A program made the position numbers and the translations under genes. The notes beneath the pieces were generated by a model. That model was not told the DNA's origin and did no database searches. It saw only the letters and a list, made by a program, of their open reading frames with translations. 64,000 nt of DNA from Neckera pumila (Eukaryota; Streptophyta; Bryopsida; Hypnales; Neckeraceae), in NCBI GenBank assembly GCA_963969595.1, contig OZ018418.1, positions 7,879,001 through 7,943,000 on the forward strand. Direction: 5' to 3'. Shown here in pieces: positions 58,970 to 64,000 of the stretch; the stretch's first letter is position 1, and each line of letters begins with the position of its first letter.

Positions 58970-59925
58970 CATTAACTCCTAAAGGATTGAGGCCCTTTTT
59001 CTGCCAAAAAAGACTCAAAATTGCCATCTCTATAGCAAAAAGTAAAAAATTTTGAAAAATGTTTTTTTTTCACGTCTAACCATAGGATCTTACACCAAAC
59101 TAGTATGAGAGTGTGTGGAAAAAATTTCAGAATTTTTGATCGCACAGATTGCAAGATATTTGTGTTTCAAGTGAAAAAAACAAGTTTTTCAGTACATTGC
59201 GGGACTAGATTTTTTGACTTTGAACATTTTTAACTTAAAATTTTTGCACTACAGAGTTCTGAGCTTTAAATCTTTGAAGTGGAGAATTGAGTTGAGAGTC
59301 TAGGAAAAAAAAACAAAGTTCAAAAAAACTTAATTATCATTCTTTAAAAAATTGTTAAGTAGAAGTAGATACAAGATAGAAGGAAAATCTAAAATATTCA
59401 TATATTTTAGATGGATTTAAAATGCACTAATCCCAATGGTGAGATTGTTCTATCAAGTAATATAAATCGTGATAAAAAAGAAAATTCGAAAAACTTGGAA
59501 AATTGCATTTAGGAATGCATCCTATAAGTTATTTTTTTCTAAAAGATGCTCTAATTGCCCGAAAAACAAGAATGTCCATAACTTTCTCATATCAAATCCA
59601 AATGAAATGAATCAAAGCTTTCCAAATAGACAAAAATATAATCTATGAGAAAGAAATATTAAAGAAAAAATTCCAATTTTTGTCCATTTTTTTTTGCTAC
59701 CCGTGCTGCCTGCCGTCCCCTGCTTTGAGCTTATTTGGTCATAACTTTTGTTCCTGGGCACCGATTGTGAAAAAAATTATATTCTCACAAAGATAATCAG
59801 CTTTCCTACCTCCAAAAAAAGTTTCAAAAAATCAGGAGAAAATTTCAGCCCATAGGTACCTGCCTGAAAACGCATTTGTCCCCAAACGGACAATGGTCCT
59901 TTAGGGGTTAAACAAGTTTTGGGAT
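58970..59925 (-). repeat. dispersed non-coding repeat, copy 4
   Basis: Same orientation as copy 1 and inverted relative to copies 2 and 3. It is the cleanest example and aligns end to end with the reverse complement of 35090-35985. The minus frame 59154-58972 (SKILKFFPH...CKILWLDVKKKH) resembles the frame in copy 3. Confidence 0.8.
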
Positions 59926-60534
59926 TAACCAACGCTCAATTAGTGCTCAAAAATTTATAATCATGGCAGAGAAAAAAGTACAACCATGCAATGCTCTACT
60001 TAGGGAACTCCTATATGGGAACCTACGGATGAACCTTCACTGCAAAACCTCAATTTTGGCCATGCTACCTTATCAATATGTTGTATTGTTCTCTGACTTT
60101 GTGAGAATGGAACAAAGTGGGTGTAATTAGAGTTCCTATTTTTAATTAATAAGTATTAATAAAAGAAGAAATTGAAGCCAGCTACACTAGAAATGCTTAC
60201 TCATGTTTGTAGCAATGGCATCTTTTATGATAAGGAATTCACTTCAACAATTCTTATTTTTGCAACTTCCCTGAGCTCTTTGTGTTATGTGACTACTACC
60301 GCAGAGCATTGCTAGGAAGCAAGCGGGAAGCGGTGAGCGTGAAATAGTGAGTAGTGAGCGTAGATTATGAAGGAAGAATTAAAAAAAAAATTATTTTGGA
60401 ATTTTTTGGGATGAAGGTGGGTTAGATTTTGAATGAAAGAGACTGAAATTCTAGAAATTATTTGGAAAAATTCCCCTAAAGTTCAGTGGATGTGGACAAA
60501 CTCTTAGATTAAATGGTAAGAGTGAGAAAAACAT
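59926..60534. other. intergenic stretch
   Basis: No gene. A short GC-richer patch with 'gcggtgagcgtg' and 'gtgagcgtag' near 60310-60365 resembles the patches at 60-80 and 5090-5115. Confidence 0.4.
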
Positions 60535-61350
60535 TTGGATGGAAAAAGTGGATGAAAGTAGATGAAATATTGGATGAAAAGTGATGAAAGATTGGATGAA
60601 ATTTTAGACGACAATAGATGAAATACTTTGTGAAAGAAGAGGAAATATTAGATTAAAGGTTAAGAAAATATTGAATTGATTCATAGATGAAATACTACAT
60701 GAAAATAGACAAAATATATACTTCTTAGATCTTAGAATTTTAACCTCTTGGATGAATTTGGGATAGGTTCATTTGGTGGTTCTTAAAGCTCTATTTTATT
60801 TTTGGCCTACTCACTACTTAGAAGTAGGGAATTTAAAGTTCCATTTTTTTTTTGGCCTACTAAATAGTACTCCTCATAACTTAAAAGGTTCAAATGTTTT
60901 GTGTATGTATCATGAAAAAATTAAATAAAATATCTTGGATGAAAAATACATGAAGTACTTCATGAAAATATTAGAAATAATAGATGCAAGTACATATAAT
61001 ATTGGATGAAAGCATATGATTTACTAGATGAAAGTAGATGAATTACTAGATGAAAGTAGATGGATAATTAGATGAAAATAGATGGAGAACTGGATGAAAG
61101 TAGATGGAGAATTGGATGAAAGTAGATGGAATATTGGATGAAAGTAGATGAAATATTGGATGGAAGTAGATGAAAAGATGGATGGAAGTAGATGAAAAGA
61201 TGGATGAAGGTAGAAGAAATATAGGATGACAGTTGATGAAATTTTGGATGAAAAGTACATGGGATATTGGATGAAAGTATATGAAATACTGAGAACCAAA
61301 GTAGATGGTCTACTACATGAAAGAAGAGGACATTTTGGATGAAAAGTAGA
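60535..61350 (+). repeat. 22-bp minisatellite (about 12 clean units) with degenerate shoulders
   Basis: From 61025 to about 61289 the unit tggatgaaagtagatgaaatat repeats with little length change, about 12 times. Looser copies extend left to about 60535 and right to about 61350. The long minus-strand frames through it, rich in Phe, His, Leu and Ser, are products of the repeat. Confidence 0.9.
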
Positions 61351-61887
61351 TAAATAACTGCAAAATCCAATAGGAATTCTGACATTCTAAAGAAAACAAG
61401 GTCAGAACACTATGAAGATATAAAAATGAGTGACACAATTACAAAAATGAATATTTGTAGAAGGTGGGACCTATTACCGTGGGAATAGGGGACTTGTGAC
61501 CGCGGTTTAGGGTCACTTTGTCTGCACAGATCAGTCAAACTGAAATGTACCTATTACAGTGAAAATGTAGAGCACCATGGAGATAGACCTTTGCGCACGT
61601 CATAGGTTTAGAATAAAATTGAAATTCATACAACACATCACTTGTCCCGTTGGCTGGCCTGTAGGTTCAAGGGGTTGGCACAATGCCAAATACTAAAATA
61701 ATTTAACACATAATACATATCACTTCGTAGAGTGGAGCATTATGCACAATACATGGATGCTAGAAATAGTTTCTGAAGGGATAGGACCCTGTCTAATAAA
61801 ATGTAAGTAGTGGCCCTTTTAGTCTTAGTATATATTTCAACTCAACAAACATAAACAAGTTCTCAAATGCAAGAAGGCAAGCTAATT
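61351..61887. other. intergenic stretch
   Basis: Downstream of the second MULE exon on its strand. No gene seen. Confidence 0.4.
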
Positions 61888-63350
61888 TTATACCAAATGA
61901 TTCAAAACCCCGCTAAAAAGCACTTGCTTCACTTCATTGAAGTTGAAGCTCGGCGCATGAATGAAAGCTTCTGCTGCTAACTCCAGATTGCAGATCATAC
62001 TGAAAATAAAATAAAGATGCTTACAATTTACCCATGTTCCCCGCTTGCCCAAGCACTTGAGCTTCATCTCTTTAAAATTCCAACGGGTGCAATCCAGAAA
62101 CAAAGATACGGTAAGCATGTACGTTTCCTATCGAGTCTCTACCCCAAAAACAAGTGACACTATACAACCAAATCCAGGATGGGGAACCATTGTCACCCCT
62201 TCAATGCATGCATTCAAAGTTATTGCAGATGCACAATTGTTCTGATGCTTTACAGTTGGACCCTTCAGATTGCGATGAACTACCTTCCCCACTCAAGTTG
62301 TGGGATGCTCATCTGGTGAAGATGGAACATGATAGGCTTGCACAATTTGTATGCCAGCTTCTCCGCCAAACAATCTTTTGGGTGAAATGACTTGATGTTG
62401 CGGAAGTTGGAAGCTTGTGCCTTCCAATGCCAGAATCTCTACTTGCAACAATTTGGTGCCCAATTTCATTGGCCAAATTGCTGAAATAGCAAGTACTGAC
62501 AACACCCACTTCCTCCGGGTGCCTTTCACACATCTTTCAATGTCATCGTTGCAGAAGAAGAATTGCATACGATCATGCCAATTTCTCTTGTAATTTACCA
62601 TCATACCTATATACATTGGCGTTGCAATAACAATGTTATTATGGACTATCTAAGCTGTGCATTTCTTCTTTGTAATAGCTTGCAGTGCAAAGCATGCCTT
62701 TGCTGATGTTTTCGGTAAAAATGCTATATGCTATTGGCCCTCATTGCACATGGTCTCTTGGATAGCTAACACATGAGTGGAATTTGGAGTAATAGTTTGG
62801 CCTCCAATGTTTTCATATGACATTGCAATTGGGGGCTCAACATCCACACTGTGAAAAATGTCCTCCAAAATCGGATTCAATGTAGTCGCACTACTTGTGC
62901 CTCTCTAGGACCGCATCTAGATGCGTGGATGGGAGAAGTTCACTTTGTCCAGCCTGTGCGAGTCATATTTGCATCCAAGTGGCATGTCTGCCTTCCTCTT
63001 TTGCAATCCAAACACCTCTTCACCTTCAAGATGAGGCTCTCTGTTAAAGAAGTCTTCCACACTTGGAATTTTCGAAATAGCTTTTGTGAGCGTCCTAGGG
63101 TTTCCCATCTGTTCTGTTGAATGCTGAGCCACGTGAAGCATGAGCTCTTCCTTTCTTGGTCCCTTCCCAGTTTCATTTCCCTTCAGGTATTGGTAATACC
63201 GCACCATCTGCATGAACGCTCTAACAAAATCGTCTACGTTGGCAATGTAGAGATCGTTACCTAATTTCCAAACTGTTGAAGCCACTTGTTATATATTGTC
63301 TCGGCAAGGTTGCAGGACGACATTTTGGCTAGCTTTGACTCGCTAAGATC
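61888..63350 (-). pseudogene. MULE-SWIM transposase, second exon, copy B
   Basis: Corresponds to exon 2 of copy A (7230-5842). It begins after an acceptor-like ttttag with SSCNLAETIYNKWLQ, then DDFVRAFMQMVRYYQYLKG, EPHLEGEEVFGLQKRKADMP, DSHRLDKVNFSHPR, FFFCNDDIERCVKGTRRKW, SPKRLFGGE and the SWIM-like end FLDCTRW...WVNCKHLYFIF, then FIHAPSFNFNEV. Here the CxC of the finger reads CTR, so a different Cys is lost than in copy A. One frameshift lies near 63260. From there to the end one frame is kept through TAG 62917, TAG 62905, TAG 62731, TAG 62650, TGA 62293 and TAG 62128. Exon 1 would lie beyond the right edge or is missing. Confidence 0.75.
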
Positions 63351-64000
63351 CTAAAAGAAAATCATCCATATACCACAATTAATATCCGTTGTCCGCGGAC
63401 CTATACTAAAGTTTGGATTACAGTTAAAGAATTTCAATATATAAATCCTAGAATATTGTTGTGTGGACACAAATTACTTTCAAAAGGACACATATATGCT
63501 TAAAGAGAGAGCTGACAAAGTACCCCTCTCGGTACCGAGATGGTCTTTCCAAGTACCAACGCCATGCATTGGTTGATCATACCAGGTACTATAAAATCGA
63601 ACCGTTAAATCAATAATGACAACATTTCTAGCTATACGAGTAAAACTGTACTCCTCTTTTCATGAAAAGGACCATGAAGGAACAAATAGAATGCCTCACT
63701 TATACACTATTGTTTACTACAGAATATAGTTGTCCTCTTAGTGAAAGTAAAAAGTGCAAGAGTCCCAATGTCATTAGACCTCTCTCGGTACCGAGAGGGG
63801 TCCCCAGTGTCTTAACGTCATGCAACATTCATAGATCATGTCAACCCAATGCGAGCACACATGATACATATTTAAGTATATCGCCGGAGAACAAATAGTT
63901 GGAATGGAGAGATTTATTACATCTAGTAATAGTAGACCATCGGATAATGAGGATAGCAAAAATGAAGTTTAGATACAGAATTTACAGATTTAGATAAGTG
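63351..64000. other. presumed intron of MULE copy B with two short palindromes
   Basis: Contains TCTCGGTACCGAGA (63527-63540) and CTCTCGGTACCGAGAG (63782-63797), each a perfect palindrome followed by similar text (ggtcttt/ggggtcc..., cgccatgca/cgtcatgca, gatcat). They form a direct repeat of about 255 bp spacing. A hairpin also lies in the matching intron of copy A (7458-7546). Confidence 0.5.

Noticed and set aside
61024..61385. Minus-strand open frames of 91 and 105 codons
   Set aside because: They are translations of the 22-bp minisatellite (repeated FIxFHxLLSS-type words) with no start context or family match.
5842..63350. Alternative nuclear genetic code with TAA/TAG read as Gln
   Set aside because: TGA stops also interrupt coding frames (9050, 8951, 6844, 38882, 62293, and two in WCHI copy 1). 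CAA and CAG are used freely, and several of the same genes also have frameshifts. Decay explains all of this more simply.

Overview
This window is nuclear DNA from a eukaryote, most likely a land plant or close streptophyte relative with a large, repeat-rich genome. The sequence is AT-rich, genes are split by GT-AG introns, and the mobile elements are of plant type: MULE with a SWIM finger, CACTA/tnp2, a PIF/Harbinger-like MITE and foldback hairpins. I cannot name the species. No bacterial-style operon, rRNA, tRNA or CRISPR array was recognised. Nearly every recognisable coding unit is damaged by in-frame stops, so this looks like a gene-poor, repeat-dominated segment.

Layout. 0.2-1.9 kb: one copy of a dispersed non-coding repeat. 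2.5-4.2 kb (-): decayed copy 1 of an unrecognised protein family, called here WCHI/VQRC after its best-conserved words. 4.4-5.1 kb: a GC-rich short-period repeat and a 41-bp satellite. 5.8-9.9 kb (-): a nearly complete MULE-type transposase gene with WRKY/GCM1-like zinc finger, DDE region and SWIM finger, and five premature stops in its first exon alone. 10.2-10.7 kb: a MITE with long inverted arms and a TTA target duplication. 11.2-21.7 kb (+): the most interesting locus, a many-exon gene whose product joins an acidic N-terminus, a ParB-like domain (NGNHR motif) and a C-terminal beta-class DNA N4/N6-methyltransferase-like domain. It carries three in-frame stops, and its introns hold a family of roughly 90-100 bp hairpin elements.

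23.5-26.9 kb: two 41-bp satellite arrays with duplicated flanks. 27.2-28.7 kb (+): a protein-kinase-like pseudogene. 29.4-30.2 and 35.1-36.0 kb: further copies of the dispersed repeat. 32.1-33.6 kb (+): WCHI/VQRC copy 2. 37.6-41.3 and 41.8-47.9 kb: two tandem, diverged copies of a multi-kilobase element encoding a gag-like or otherwise uncharacterised protein. The second copy is split by a 2.6-kb non-autonomous CACTA element whose target duplication and empty site can both be read. 48.0-49.9 kb (-): WCHI/VQRC copy 3, the best preserved, ending in a degenerate RING finger. 50.5-53.0 kb (-): exons of an alcohol dehydrogenase pseudogene in collinear order. 55.7-57.8 kb (-): remains of a CACTA tnp2 transposase. 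59.0-59.9 kb: repeat copy 4. 61.0-61.3 kb: a 22-bp minisatellite. 61.9-63.35 kb (-): the second exon of another MULE-SWIM transposase.

The genes do not form a pathway. The two linked by position are the MULE gene (-) and the ParB-methyltransferase gene (+), which lie head-to-head about 1.3 kb apart and both encode acidic SUMO-interaction-like motifs near the N-terminus. The clearest candidate for something undescribed is the intron-bearing ParB-methyltransferase fusion: an architecture known from bacterial and phage proteins, here in a plant-like gene. Family calls rest on reading motifs without database searches.
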